Assembly (NCBI GenBank): GCA_014800815.1
Contig: JAAVFI010000011.1
Coordinates: 1-64,000 of the forward strand
Source of the DNA: Bacteroidales bacterium
GTDB lineage: Bacteria > Bacteroidota > Bacteroidia > Bacteroidales > Muribaculaceae
Length of the DNA: 64,000 bases
Direction: 5' to 3'
Each line of letters begins with the position of its first letter. Positions within the stretch are counted from its first letter, which is position 1. Below are positions 52,129-60,020 of the stretch, piece by piece. The translations under genes and the position numbers were made by a program. Under the pieces are notes generated by a model. It had not been told where the DNA came from. It searched no databases and saw only the letters and a list, made by a program, of their open reading frames with translations.

Positions 52129-53226
52129 ATTTCCCGACTGCATCAGCGCGAAATAGCGGTCGAGCACCGTAGTAGCCGCCGCAAAACTTGAGCGGCGGTT
52201 AGCCAGTACATCGTTCTCGCATGCATTGAGGAGTTTCTGTATCTCAGTATTATCGTAGAAATTCTTGCGGAGCTGTTCGTCGATAGTCTCGTACATCCAC
52301 CAGCGGGCCTGCTCCTGGCGCTTGGCCTCGAAATATCCGTTGGCCTTGACGAACTCGAAGTAGCGGTCTATCATCTCCCACACCTCGGGAATACCGAGCT
52401 CATAGTAGCCCGAATATGTGAGCACCTCAGGGCGCCAGCCCGAAGCCGTAGGCGGGAAAAGGTGGAGTGCCGACCGATACTGAGCCTGCGCCAGAGTGGC
52501 CGGACCCACATTGTCGCCGTCGGCCTTGTTTATCACTATACCGTCGGCCATTTCCATGATACCGCGCTTTATGCCCTGCAGCTCATCGCCCGCACCGGCA
52601 ATCTGTATCAGAAGGAAGAAGTCTACCATAGAGTGAACGGCAGTCTCACTCTGACCCACACCCACGGTCTCCACAAATATATTATTGTATCCCGCAGCCT
52701 CACAGAGCACGATAGTCTCGCGTGTCTTGCGGGCCACACCGCCGAGCGAACCCGCCGAGGGGGAAGGGCGGATAAAAGCTCCGTGATGCTGCGAGAGTTT
52801 CTCCATTCGCGTCTTGTCGCCGAGAATCGAACCCTTGGTACGCTCGCTCGAAGGGTCAATAGCCAGCACGGCCAGTTTGCCGCCGTCGCGCAGCACATGC
52901 AGCCCGAATACATCTATACTCGTACTCTTGCCGGCACCCGGCACACCCGTGATACCTATACGGCGCGAATTGCCCGAATAAGGCAGACACTTCTCTATCA
53001 CCTCCTGCGCAAGAGCGTAGTGATCGGGAGCGAGACTCTCCACGAGAGTCACGGCGCGGCTGAGTATAGTCACGTCGCCCTTGAGTATGCCTTCCACAAG
53101 CTCGCTTACCGACGGCAGAGGCTTGCGGCGGCGCTTAGTCATATAAGGATTCACCACAGGGGGCTGGGCCACACCGCCGTTGACGGTAAGGCCGATGTAT
53201 TGAGAGTCATTTTCAGGATGTTCCAT
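52123..53226 (-). CDS. meaB: Methylmalonyl-CoA mutase-associated GTPase MeaB
   Basis: A 367-residue G3E-type GTPase that loads and protects adenosylcobalamin on methylmalonyl-CoA mutase. That enzyme belongs to the succinate-propionate pathway used by many Bacteroidales. Walker A is GVPGAGKST (94-102). Other marks are AIDPSSERTKGSILGDKTRMEKL (switch and Asp), IFVETVGVGQSE, and NKADGDN as the guanine-specificity motif. The C-terminal arm KRQEQARWWMYETIDEQLRKNFY mediates dimerisation. The mutase genes are not in the window. It is 18 bases downstream of the helicase and ends AAG-TAA inside the miniature repeat. Confidence 0.96.
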   Translation of the reverse strand: MEHPENDSQYIGLTVNGGVAQPPVVNPYMTKRRRKPLPSVSELVEGILKGDVTILSRAVTLVESLAPDHYALAQEVIEKCLPYSGNSRRIGITGVPGAGKSTSIDVFGLHVLRDGGKLAVLAIDPSSERTKGSILGDKTRMEKLSQHHGAFIRPSPSAGSLGGVARKTRETIVLCEAAGYNNIFVETVGVGQSETAVHSMVDFFLLIQIAGAGDELQGIKRGIMEMADGIVINKADGDNVGPATLAQAQYRSALHLFPPTASGWRPEVLTYSGYYELGIPEVWEMIDRYFEFVKANGYFEAKRQEQARWWMYETIDEQLRKNFYDNTEIQKLLNACENDVLANRRSSFAAATTVLDRYFALMQSGNK

Positions 53227-53244
53227 AGTATTATTCTAACCGCT

Positions 53245-55605
53245 TCAGCGGCAAATGAGTTTAGAAATAGCATTAAAAAAAGCAGTCACCGACTCGCGGC
53301 TTTCCACAGGGATGATTACCGCCGGGCCACCCGTTGCGGGGTCGGTGCCTACAAGGCGCGATACAAGCGCCTCAGTGGCCTCGGGCGAACTGAGAGTCGA
53401 GGCGAGCCCCGACAGAAATTTCACACCGTCGCCTATGAGAGCCGACGGCTCGGGCTGAGGTGCGGCAGCGTTCTCGGCTGCCGGAGTCGCTTCGGGTACG
53501 GACGCATCGCTCTCCTCATCAGGTTCGGCACACGCCTGCACCTCATCGGGCGGAAGCATCTCGGCTATAGCCTCAGCTATCAGTGTCAGTCGTCCGTCCG
53601 AGAGAGTTATCTCATCCTCTCCGCCATCGAATATCCCGGCGAAAAGGTCGTTCTTAAATTCAAGAGTCGAGAGCATACGCTCCTCTATAGTGCCCGCCGA
53701 CACCATATTTATCACCTGCACATTCCGCCGCTGCCCCATACGGAACACCCGCGAAATACGCTGCTCGAGCACGGCAGGATTCCAGGGCAGGTCGAGATTT
53801 ATCACTATCGACGCCGCCTGCAGGTTGAGCCCCGTGCTGCCCGCGTCGGTAGAGAGAAATACCCTTACATCAGGGTCGGTGTTGAAACTGTCGGTAAGAT
53901 TGCGCCTGCGCCCCGACGACACCGAGCCGTGGAGATATTCATATCGTATCGACGCACGGTCAAGTTCCTCCGCCACAATACGGGTCATACGCTCCCACTG
54001 GCTGAAAATCACTATCTTCTCATCGCCCGACTCTATCACATCTTTTACAAGCTGCAGAGCCTCCGACACCTTCGTATCCGACCGCGTGCTCTGGTCTACC
54101 ACAAAAGTGCTGTCGCACACCATACGCATGCGGCTCAGCAGCATCAGCAGACGCTTGCGGTCTTTCTCCGAGAGGAAGCGGTAGCGCTGCCACTTACCCA
54201 CCAGCCGTGCCACTACAGAGCGGCACTCGTCGTGCACGGCGCTCTGCTGGGGAGTGACGGGCACATAGAGTATCTTGTCGGTACGCTCGGGAAGCTGAAT
54301 CTCCACATCGCTGCGCCTGCGGCGTATCATACACCCCTTGAGGCGTGCCGAAACCTGCGCAAGATTGCGGTAGCCGGTCACACGGCCCGTAGGCGATACC
54401 GTCACATGGCGGTCCACGAATTCATGGTAAGGTCCGAGAGCGTACTGGTCTACAAACTGCATCACGGAGTAAAGCTCCTCCGGGCGGTTTTCAAGCGGAG
54501 TACCCGAAAGTATCACCGAGTAGTCCGACTCTATGCGCCGTGCAGCCTGCGAAATCTGAGTATTCCAGTTCTTCAATCTCTGCACCTCATCCATTATCAG
54601 CATATCGAAGCGCAGAGTGCCGAATACCTTTATATCATTGGCAAGGGTATGGTACGACACTATCTTATAGTAAGCCTCGTCGGAGTACAGCTCGCGGCGG
54701 CGCGTATGCACACCCTCGATTACTACTGCCTCGGCGCCCGTAAAACGCTCGATTTCCTTCTTCCACTGATATTTGAGCGATGTAGGGCACACTATCAGCA
54801 CCGAAGCCGCCATATTGTTCTGCCTGTATAGTTCGGCAGTGCCTATAGCCTGCACCGTCTTGCCAAGACCCATTTCATCGGCAACGAGCACCTTTCCCGC
54901 CTCGAAAGCAAAGCGTATGCCCTCGGCCTGATAGGGGTAGAGAGTGGTACGGAGAAGTGAATTGATGCGGTCGCTGCTCAAATCATCCATAAGCTCGCTG
55001 CGCCTGCGGCGGTCGCGGGCCTCGAGAATATAATTGAGAGCATCGGGCATACAGTGGAACCGCGGGTCGATACGCCGCGCATTCTCTATAAACGACGGCA
55101 GTTCCGGCACCATACCCGGAGTAGCCACAAGGTCGTCATCGAAAAATCTCAGAGCGGCCACCTGCAGCTCCGCCGGACTCTTGTCGCCCGGATGCAGGCG
55201 CAGTCGCCGGCCCCCTGTATAGGATATATAGAGCATAGGCCGCGAAGGCACATCTCCCGACGGCTCTCGCCCGTTGCTCCGAAGCCACGAAGCCACAGCC
55301 TCAAGATGCTTGCACGTGCCCAGCGACGACGTGCGGAAATCCATACACTCGCAGTTGTTCCACTCACTGCCCTCGCCGTGATACGAAACCCTGTAGACAC
55401 GGTGCGACGAATGGCTCGTAACCGTATATCGTCCCGGAGCCCAGCGCCCCGAAAGCTCGGCCACGTCGAAACCGCCGCGACCGCCCGCCTGGCGGCGCAG
55501 CGCGAGCTGCCACTCTCTGAGCGACATTCCCGCCGGACAGGCACCCGAAGGCATACCGTGTTCCGGCGCAGCGGTATTTCCACCTTTCCTGCTTCTGGAT
55601 TTCAT
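53245..55605 (-). CDS. SNF2-family helicase with N-terminal SWIM zinc finger
   Basis: A 786-residue DNA-dependent ATPase. The N-terminal SWIM finger is C85-x-C87 ... C98-x-H100 (NNCECMDFRTSSLGTCKHLEAV), a DNA- or protein-binding module. The SNF2 core follows: VADEMGLGKTVQAIGTAELY (motif I), IMDEVQRLKN (II), LSGTPLENRPEELYSVMQF (III), and C-terminal lobe IFSQWERMTRI, LSTDAGSTGLNLQAASIVINLD and QRISRVFRMGQRRNVQVI (VI). An acidic Glu/Ala/Pro-rich linker (ACAEPDEESDASVPEATPAAENAAAPQPEPS) precedes a short C-terminal domain. This architecture is common in Bacteroidetes. The role is probably in transcription or repair, not shown here. Confidence 0.92.
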   Translation of the reverse strand: MKSRSRKGGNTAAPEHGMPSGACPAGMSLREWQLALRRQAGGRGGFDVAELSGRWAPGRYTVTSHSSHRVYRVSYHGEGSEWNNCECMDFRTSSLGTCKHLEAVASWLRSNGREPSGDVPSRPMLYISYTGGRRLRLHPGDKSPAELQVAALRFFDDDLVATPGMVPELPSFIENARRIDPRFHCMPDALNYILEARDRRRRSELMDDLSSDRINSLLRTTLYPYQAEGIRFAFEAGKVLVADEMGLGKTVQAIGTAELYRQNNMAASVLIVCPTSLKYQWKKEIERFTGAEAVVIEGVHTRRRELYSDEAYYKIVSYHTLANDIKVFGTLRFDMLIMDEVQRLKNWNTQISQAARRIESDYSVILSGTPLENRPEELYSVMQFVDQYALGPYHEFVDRHVTVSPTGRVTGYRNLAQVSARLKGCMIRRRRSDVEIQLPERTDKILYVPVTPQQSAVHDECRSVVARLVGKWQRYRFLSEKDRKRLLMLLSRMRMVCDSTFVVDQSTRSDTKVSEALQLVKDVIESGDEKIVIFSQWERMTRIVAEELDRASIRYEYLHGSVSSGRRRNLTDSFNTDPDVRVFLSTDAGSTGLNLQAASIVINLDLPWNPAVLEQRISRVFRMGQRRNVQVINMVSAGTIEERMLSTLEFKNDLFAGIFDGGEDEITLSDGRLTLIAEAIAEMLPPDEVQACAEPDEESDASVPEATPAAENAAAPQPEPSALIGDGVKFLSGLASTLSSPEATEALVSRLVGTDPATGGPAVIIPVESRESVTAFFNAISKLICR

Positions 55606-56048
55606 ATTGCAAAATTAATTAAAACACCGTAAAAAAACGCATATACATGTAAAAAACACCAACTTTCAGAAGCTGTGATTGTTATAATTACAGAAACACA
55701 ACCCGGCGAGGCGGTGAGATCGTAATCTCCCTTACTTCGGAAACTGCGGCTGAAATTGCCGCGACGTCCCGCTCAGAACAACAGCACTTTTGTGGCCGAT
55801 ACGTGGCGTAGCGCTCAACTCCACGGTCGGCCATTAATATCGACACAACACCCCCTCTTGCATACATGAAACACTCCGCAATTACTCTGAAACAACCTAT
55901 TACATACCACTCTCGTTCCTTTTAATTTTTATTAATAAAGAAATTTTTCTTTATTTGGTGCGTAACCAAAAAATTTTGCGTACCTTTGCATCCGGTAGAC
56001 AAGGTCTGACCGAAACATAGCAAACTTATTCTCAACACCATATTTTTT
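55606..56048. other. 443-bp intergenic region between the helicase and pckA
   Basis: Divergent promoter region without a gene. It holds the pckA promoter (55981) and, at 55673-55693, a 21-bp imperfect palindrome. The arms of that palindrome, CTGTGATTGT and the inverse of ATAATTACAG, agree at 8 of 10 positions. The palindrome is about 290 bases from the pckA promoter and 70 bases upstream of the helicase start. Confidence 0.6.
55954..55988 (+). promoter_or_regulatory. Promoter of pckA
   Basis: -7 box TACCTTTG at 55981-55988 with a TTTG at 55954-55957 (23-base spacer, a little long). The expected leader is about 55 bases. Confidence 0.6.
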
Positions 56049-57692
56049 ATGAGCAAGATTGAAGAAATCAAGAAAGCCCGTATCGCCGAGGTAAAAGCTG
56101 ACCTCGTTAAGTACGGCATCGAAGGCACCACCGAAGTGCTCTACAACCCCTCGTACGAAGAGCTCTACAAGCTCGAAACCCTCCCCACCCTCGAAGGTTT
56201 CGAAAAAGGCGTTACTACAGAACTCGGAGCTGTAAACGTTATGACCGGCGTTTACACCGGCCGTTCGCCTAAAGACAAATTCATCGTTCTCGACGAAAAG
56301 TCTAAAGACACTATCTGGTGGACAACTCCCGAATACCCCAACGACAACAAGGCTGCTTCTGAAGAAGCTTGGAAAGCCGTTAAGACTCTCGCTGTTGACG
56401 AGCTCAGCAACAAGACTCTCTACGTTGTCGACGGTTTCTGCGGCGCTAACAAAGACACCCGCATGGCAGTTCGCTTCATCATGGAAGTTGCATGGCAGGC
56501 TCACTTCGTGACCAACATGTTCATCCGCCCCACTGCTGAAGAACTCGAAGACTTCACTCCCGACTTCATCGTATACAACGCTTCTAAAGCTAAACTCACC
56601 AACTACAAGGAACTCGGCCTCAACAGCGAGACCGCTGTAGTATTCAACATCTCCTCTCGCGAGCAGGTGATCATCAACACCTGGTACGGTGGCGAAATGA
56701 AGAAAGGTATGTTCTCTATGATGAACTACTACCTTCCCCTCAAGGGCATCGCTTCTATGCACTGCTCTGCCAACACCGACCTCAACGGCGAAAACACCGC
56801 TGTATTCTTCGGCCTCTCCGGTACAGGTAAGACTACCCTCTCTACCGACCCCAAACGTCTCCTCATCGGTGACGACGAACACGGCTGGGACGACAACGGC
56901 GTATTCAACTTCGAAGGCGGCTGCTACGCTAAGGTTATCAACCTCGACAAAGACAGCGAGCCCGACATCTACAACGCTATCCGTCGCGACGCACTCCTCG
57001 AAAACGTTACTGTGGACGCTGAAGGCAAGATCGACTTCGCCGACAAGAGCGTGACTGAGAACACTCGCGTTAGCTATCCTATCGATCACATCGAAAAGAT
57101 CGTTAAGCCCATCTCTCACGGTCCCGCTGCCAAGAACGTAATCTTCCTTTCTGCTGACGCATTCGGTGTACTCCCCCCCGTTTCTATCCTCACACCCGAG
57201 CAGACCAAGTACTACTTCCTCAGCGGCTTCACCGCTAAGCTCGCCGGTACAGAACGCGGCATCACTGAGCCCACTCCCACATTCTCTGCTTGCTTCGGTC
57301 AGGCGTTCCTCGAACTCCACCCCACCAAGTACGCTGAAGAACTCGTTAAGCGCATGCAGCAGTCAGGTGCTAAGGCATACCTCGTAAACACCGGCTGGAA
57401 CGGTACAGGCAAGCGTATCTCTATCAAAGATACCCGCGGTATCATCGACGCTATCCTCGACGGCGCTATCCTCAAGGCTCCCACAAAGAAGCTCCCCATC
57501 TTCGACTTCGAAATTCCTACCGAACTTCCCGGCGTAGATCCCAAGATCCTCGATCCCCGCGACACCTACGCTAACCCCGAAGAATGGACCAAGAAGGCTG
57601 AAGACCTCGCTGCCCGCTTCATCAAGAACTTCAAGAAATACGAAAACAACGAAGCCGGCAAGGCTCTCGTTGCCGCAGGTCCCCAGCTCTAA
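56049..57692 (+). CDS. pckA: ATP-dependent phosphoenolpyruvate carboxykinase
   Basis: Interconverts oxaloacetate plus ATP and phosphoenolpyruvate plus CO2 plus ADP. In succinate-forming Bacteroidales it often runs in the CO2-fixing, ATP-forming direction. The 547 residues are standard. Visible are [14 protein letters not shown] (substrate Arg), [13 protein letters not shown] (P-loop, from G255), [11 protein letters not shown] (metal Asp), NFEGGCYAK and [16 protein letters not shown]. Strong use of C-ending codons such as AAC, ATC, CTC and GAC suggests high expression. It has its own TACCTTTG promoter and a hairpin terminator. Confidence 0.98.
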   Translation: MSKIEEIKKARIAEVKADLVKYGIEGTTEVLYNPSYEELYKLETLPTLEGFEKGVTTELGAVNVMTGVYTGRSPKDKFIVLDEKSKDTIWWTTPEYPNDNKAASEEAWKAVKTLAVDELSNKTLYVVDGFCGANKDTRMAVRFIMEVAWQAHFVTNMFIRPTAEELEDFTPDFIVYNASKAKLTNYKELGLNSETAVVFNISSREQVIINTWYGGEMKKGMFSMMNYYLPLKGIASMHCSANTDLNGENTAVFFGLSGTGKTTLSTDPKRLLIGDDEHGWDDNGVFNFEGGCYAKVINLDKDSEPDIYNAIRRDALLENVTVDAEGKIDFADKSVTENTRVSYPIDHIEKIVKPISHGPAAKNVIFLSADAFGVLPPVSILTPEQTKYYFLSGFTAKLAGTERGITEPTPTFSACFGQAFLELHPTKYAEELVKRMQQSGAKAYLVNTGWNGTGKRISIKDTRGIIDAILDGAILKAPTKKLPIFDFEIPTELPGVDPKILDPRDTYANPEEWTKKAEDLAARFIKNFKKYENNEAGKALVAAGPQL

Positions 57693-57713
57693 GCTGATTG
57701 CCTGACAATATAA

Positions 57714-57755
57714 GCGCCTCCCCTTGTCTTTCGACAGCGGGAGGCGTTACTTTTA
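57714..57755 (+). terminator. Terminator after pckA
   Basis: 8-bp perfect stem CGCCTCCC (57715-57722) with GGGAGGCG (57739-57746), partly extended inward (TTGTC/GACAG), followed by TTACTTTTAT. Confidence 0.8.
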
Positions 57756-57769
57756 TAGAAAGTTTTCTA

Positions 57770-57777
57770 TACCTTTG
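57770..57777 (+). promoter_or_regulatory. -7 box for the orphan antitoxin-like gene
   Basis: TACCTTTG, 19 bases before the ATG at 57797. Confidence 0.5.
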
Positions 57778-57796
57778 CATACTAAAACTAAACGAT

Positions 57797-58036
57797 ATGG
57801 CAACAGCATTGAATAACAAACGAGAAACAAATCTTATTTCAGAGGCCAATGCCATAACTGTAGAAGTAAGCGAGAATCCTTCTCCATCCGCAGACCCGTG
57901 GTTTAATGACCCTGAAAACATGGCCTCTGTTCAACGCGGCATCGCTGAGATGAAAGCAGGAAAAGGTAGAGCCTATTCAATAGATGAAATAAAGGAGTAC
58001 CTATTCGGCGGTAAATCAACAAAGACAATCGAATGA
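57797..58036 (+). CDS. Orphan antitoxin-like small protein
   Basis: A 79-residue protein. Start chosen at ATG 57797 because it follows the TACCTTTG box. The C-terminal half (DPWFNDPENMASVQRGIAEMKAGKGRAYSIDEIKEYLFG) has the form DP-WF-DP-N-..-AxxxxKAGKGRxYSxDEIKEYL, common to the toxin-binding ends of RelB/YefM-like antitoxins. No toxin follows. An ATG overlapping the stop region (58033) opens only five codons (MIYHN) before a TGA, as if a toxin gene had been lost. An acting regulator without a partner is equally possible. Confidence 0.65.
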   Translation: MATALNNKRETNLISEANAITVEVSENPSPSADPWFNDPENMASVQRGIAEMKAGKGRAYSIDEIKEYLFGGKSTKTIE

Positions 58037-58124
58037 TTTACCATAATTGACATAAAATTTAATTCAAAAAAGATTCTTGGATTAGCAACAATTTGAAAAA
58101 TTTTACGTTGTATATTTACAATGC

Positions 58125-58155
58125 TTGGGTATATAAATTTTTATTTGTACCTTTG
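58125..58155 (+). promoter_or_regulatory. Promoter of a candidate short RNA
   Basis: -33 TTG at 58125-58127, 20-base spacer, -7 TACCTTTG at 58148-58155. It points rightward into a 70-base stretch that ends in a hairpin and T-run, with no open reading frame on that strand. Confidence 0.6.
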
Positions 58156-58160
58156 CATCG

Positions 58161-58230
58161 CTCATCTGTACCCAGAAGGAGTTTCGAGGCTCGGTTTATC
58201 AAGGCATAAATCTGAGCCTTGTGTTTTTAT
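58161..58230 (+). ncRNA. Candidate short noncoding RNA of about 70 nt
   Basis: Predicted from a promoter (58125-58155) followed by a terminator-like hairpin. The 12-bp stem with one bulge pairs 58187-58198 with 58207-58219 around an 8-base loop, then GTGTTTTTAT. It is antisense-oriented to, and 6 bases from, the end of the nuclease-like gene. It could be an sRNA or the remains of a promoter that lost its gene. Confidence 0.4.
58187..58230 (+). terminator. Hairpin and T-run ending the candidate short RNA
   Basis: AGGCTCGGTTTA / TAAATCTGAGCCT stem, then TGTTTTTAT. The T-run is on the plus-strand side only. Confidence 0.6.
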
Positions 58231-58235
58231 ATAAT

Positions 58236-58778
58236 TTAATGTATATCAGGTAACCGTTTGCGGTATTTCTTCAATATAGCTTTTTCACCATATTCTCTAT
58301 TCAGATAGTAGGCTGTGAGCAAAAAATACGCAGATGTATTACCATGCTGAGCTTGAAGGACAATCACATATTTCTCAGATTTATTGTAGATGTATGTTTT
58401 TACTACATTCTTTCGAGCCTTTACGTCTCGCTCAAGCACACTGAAAACAACCACTTTATCTTCAATAACCTCTTCAATATGAGGTTTTATCCAATGTAAA
58501 CGTCGAGACCGGTGTATATCAAACACCCTATGTTTTACTATTTTTCCGTCTTCTTCCTCTATATCAGCCTCTTCTGTTGTAAGATGAATAAATTCTCTAT
58601 CCATGTCTATCAAACCATCGGTTTTCAATGGATAAATTCTCTTATTTCTAAAAGCAAAATTTGGATTGTCCGCTATATCTCTATCAAAAATTTCCCTGAG
58701 AGATATACGCCTATCCTTGTCAGACATAAATGCAATATCTAACAATTCCGGATACTTTTTGAGCTTATTAAAAGGCAT
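58236..58778 (-). CDS. BECR-nuclease-like protein (possible toxin) downstream of DUF3800
   Basis: About 180 residues from MPFNKLKKYPELL (58778), two bases after the DUF3800 stop. An ATG at 58841 gives 201 residues with a 61-base overlap and cannot be excluded. The C-terminal half has the pattern seen in phage-type BECR (barnase/EndoU/colicin E5-RelE) nucleases: RSRRLHWIKPHIEE, KVVVFSVLERD, VKTYIYNKSEKYVIVLQ, YFLLTAYYLNREYGEKAILKKYRKRL. In such domains the conserved basic, Tyr and T-A-Y residues line the active site. The gene is very AT-rich compared with its neighbours. The family call is by eye only. Confidence 0.5.
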   Translation of the reverse strand: MPFNKLKKYPELLDIAFMSDKDRRISLREIFDRDIADNPNFAFRNKRIYPLKTDGLIDMDREFIHLTTEEADIEEEDGKIVKHRVFDIHRSRRLHWIKPHIEEVIEDKVVVFSVLERDVKARKNVVKTYIYNKSEKYVIVLQAQHGNTSAYFLLTAYYLNREYGEKAILKKYRKRLPDIH

Positions 58779-58780
58779 TC

Positions 58781-59473
58781 CTAACGTTTGAGAGATATGT
58801 AGAACAAATTCACTTTCGATGCAGAAAATGGAGATGTACATGTCAGAGGTACAGCCGAATGTCCCTTTACATATTCAATAATTCTGCGCTTGGCTATAAC
58901 ATTACCTTTTATATCCTCTGCTAAAATACGCAAATAATAGTTTATTGCTCCCATTAGGACATCAGCCAATTGTAAAAATACACTTTCATGAGAACGTATA
59001 AATTGGAAATTCCCTATTGAAGTATTGTATTTTAAAATCTCTTTTAACTTATGCAACTTTTCTTGACTACAAGTATCTTTAATATCAAAATAGATATTGT
59101 GTAGAGCAGACATATCTGTCTTATGATGTAACAACTGAAAATACATTCTAAAATAAAAATCATTGAATGTATATTCGGCTCGTGTTTCATCGATCTGTGA
59201 TTTATCAACCACCACTGCTCTAAAATTAAGACCGGATACTGAGAAAAAATATTCTACTAATTCCTGATACATCTGATAAGTCCTATCATGTATACCGGTC
59301 CACTTCCACTCTCCAGTAAAATTATATTTTGCTTTAATTGCCTTTAATTGCTCTCTAATCACTTTTATCTGATTGGAAGCAACGCTCACATATCCATATA
59401 TCATATATGGACGCCCATCATTAGGAAGATGGGTGCTTTCATCGCAATAAATATTAAAAGTCCTTTGTGTCAT
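58781..59473 (-). CDS. DUF3800 protein (RNase H-like fold)
   Basis: A 230-residue protein with the DUF3800 pattern: TFNIYCDESTHL (acidic D-E-S near residue 10), VVVDKSQID, YFDIKDTCSQ, and near the C-terminus FLQLADVLMGAINYYLR with a conserved Asp. The acidic residues are arranged as in RNase H-like nucleases or transposases. DUF3800 genes occur in mobile and defence contexts, and the biochemical role is not settled. A promoter (59484-59513) fits it well. The sequence is strongly AT-rich (a 60-base sample near 59041 has 14 G/C) against GC-rich neighbours, pointing to horizontal gain. Confidence 0.85.
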   Translation of the reverse strand: MTQRTFNIYCDESTHLPNDGRPYMIYGYVSVASNQIKVIREQLKAIKAKYNFTGEWKWTGIHDRTYQMYQELVEYFFSVSGLNFRAVVVDKSQIDETRAEYTFNDFYFRMYFQLLHHKTDMSALHNIYFDIKDTCSQEKLHKLKEILKYNTSIGNFQFIRSHESVFLQLADVLMGAINYYLRILAEDIKGNVIAKRRIIEYVKGHSAVPLTCTSPFSASKVNLFYISLKR

Positions 59474-59483
59474 AACTTAACTA

Positions 59484-59513
59484 CAAAGTTACTATAAAAA
59501 AAATATTTATCAA
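59484..59513 (-). promoter_or_regulatory. Promoter of the DUF3800 cassette
   Basis: Minus-strand -7 TAACTTTG (59484-59491) and -33 TTG (59511-59513), 19-base spacer, 10 bases before the ATG. Confidence 0.6.
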
Positions 59514-59610
59514 CTATAAAATTAATTCATTATATATTCATATACACTATAAGTTCTCTCCTCTCTTCATTTTTCTCCCTAATCTCTAAACTTTATCGGT
59601 TTTTTTGCAT

Positions 59611-59618
59611 TATCTTTG
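59611..59618 (+). promoter_or_regulatory. -7 box for mazG
   Basis: TATCTTTG, 7 bases before the ATG at 59626. It rules out the upstream ATG at 59605. Confidence 0.55.
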
Positions 59619-59625
59619 CAAGACC

Positions 59626-59997
59626 ATGACTACTACCGCATACGACATAAGCCTGCGCGCACTGCAGCAGGAAGTAGACCGCTGGATTACCTCCGTAGGC
59701 GTGCGATACTTCTCGCCGCTTACCAATATGGCTATTCTCACCGAAGAAGTGGGAGAAGTCGCCAGAATCATGGCTCGACGCTACGGCGACCAATCGGCTA
59801 AACAAGGCGAAAAATCCGACCTCGCCGACGAACTTGCCGACGTTCTATGGGTAGTGGCTGCACTCGCAAATCAGTGCGATGTAGACCTCACAGAAGCTTT
59901 CGCACGAAACATCGAAAAGAAGACCGCTCGCGACGCCGCACGCCACATCAACAACCCCAAACTCTCCGCCGAAGCCAACGAAAAAAATCAACAATAG
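59626..59997 (+). CDS. MazG-type nucleotide pyrophosphohydrolase
   Basis: A 123-residue all-alpha NTP pyrophosphohydrolase that hydrolyses (d)NTPs to NMP and pyrophosphate, acting on non-canonical nucleotides. The metal motif is clear: ILTEEVGEVARIMARRYG (E-E-x-x-E) and DLADELADVLWVVAALA (E-x-x-D). The start at 59626 follows a TATCTTTG box. deoC begins 23 bases after its stop, so the two are probably co-transcribed. It is a single short domain, unlike two-domain E. coli MazG. Confidence 0.92.
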   Translation: MTTTAYDISLRALQQEVDRWITSVGVRYFSPLTNMAILTEEVGEVARIMARRYGDQSAKQGEKSDLADELADVLWVVAALANQCDVDLTEAFARNIEKKTARDAARHINNPKLSAEANEKNQQ

Positions 59998-60020
59998 ATA
60001 ACTACATAAAATATACCACT

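Noticed and set aside
52462-54831. A 789-codon plus-strand open frame
   Set aside because: It runs antisense through meaB and the SNF2 helicase, both with clear motifs. Its Arg/His/Tyr-rich translation has no domain; it is a GC-driven shadow.
55932-57320. A 462-codon minus-strand open frame opposite pckA
   Set aside because: pckA is unmistakable. The antisense frame arises from its C-ending codons and shows no protein features.
58125-59473. Type III toxin-antitoxin (RNA antitoxin plus ToxN-like nuclease)
   Set aside because: The candidate RNA has no tandem repeats and is on the opposite strand from the nuclease-like gene, unlike type III modules.
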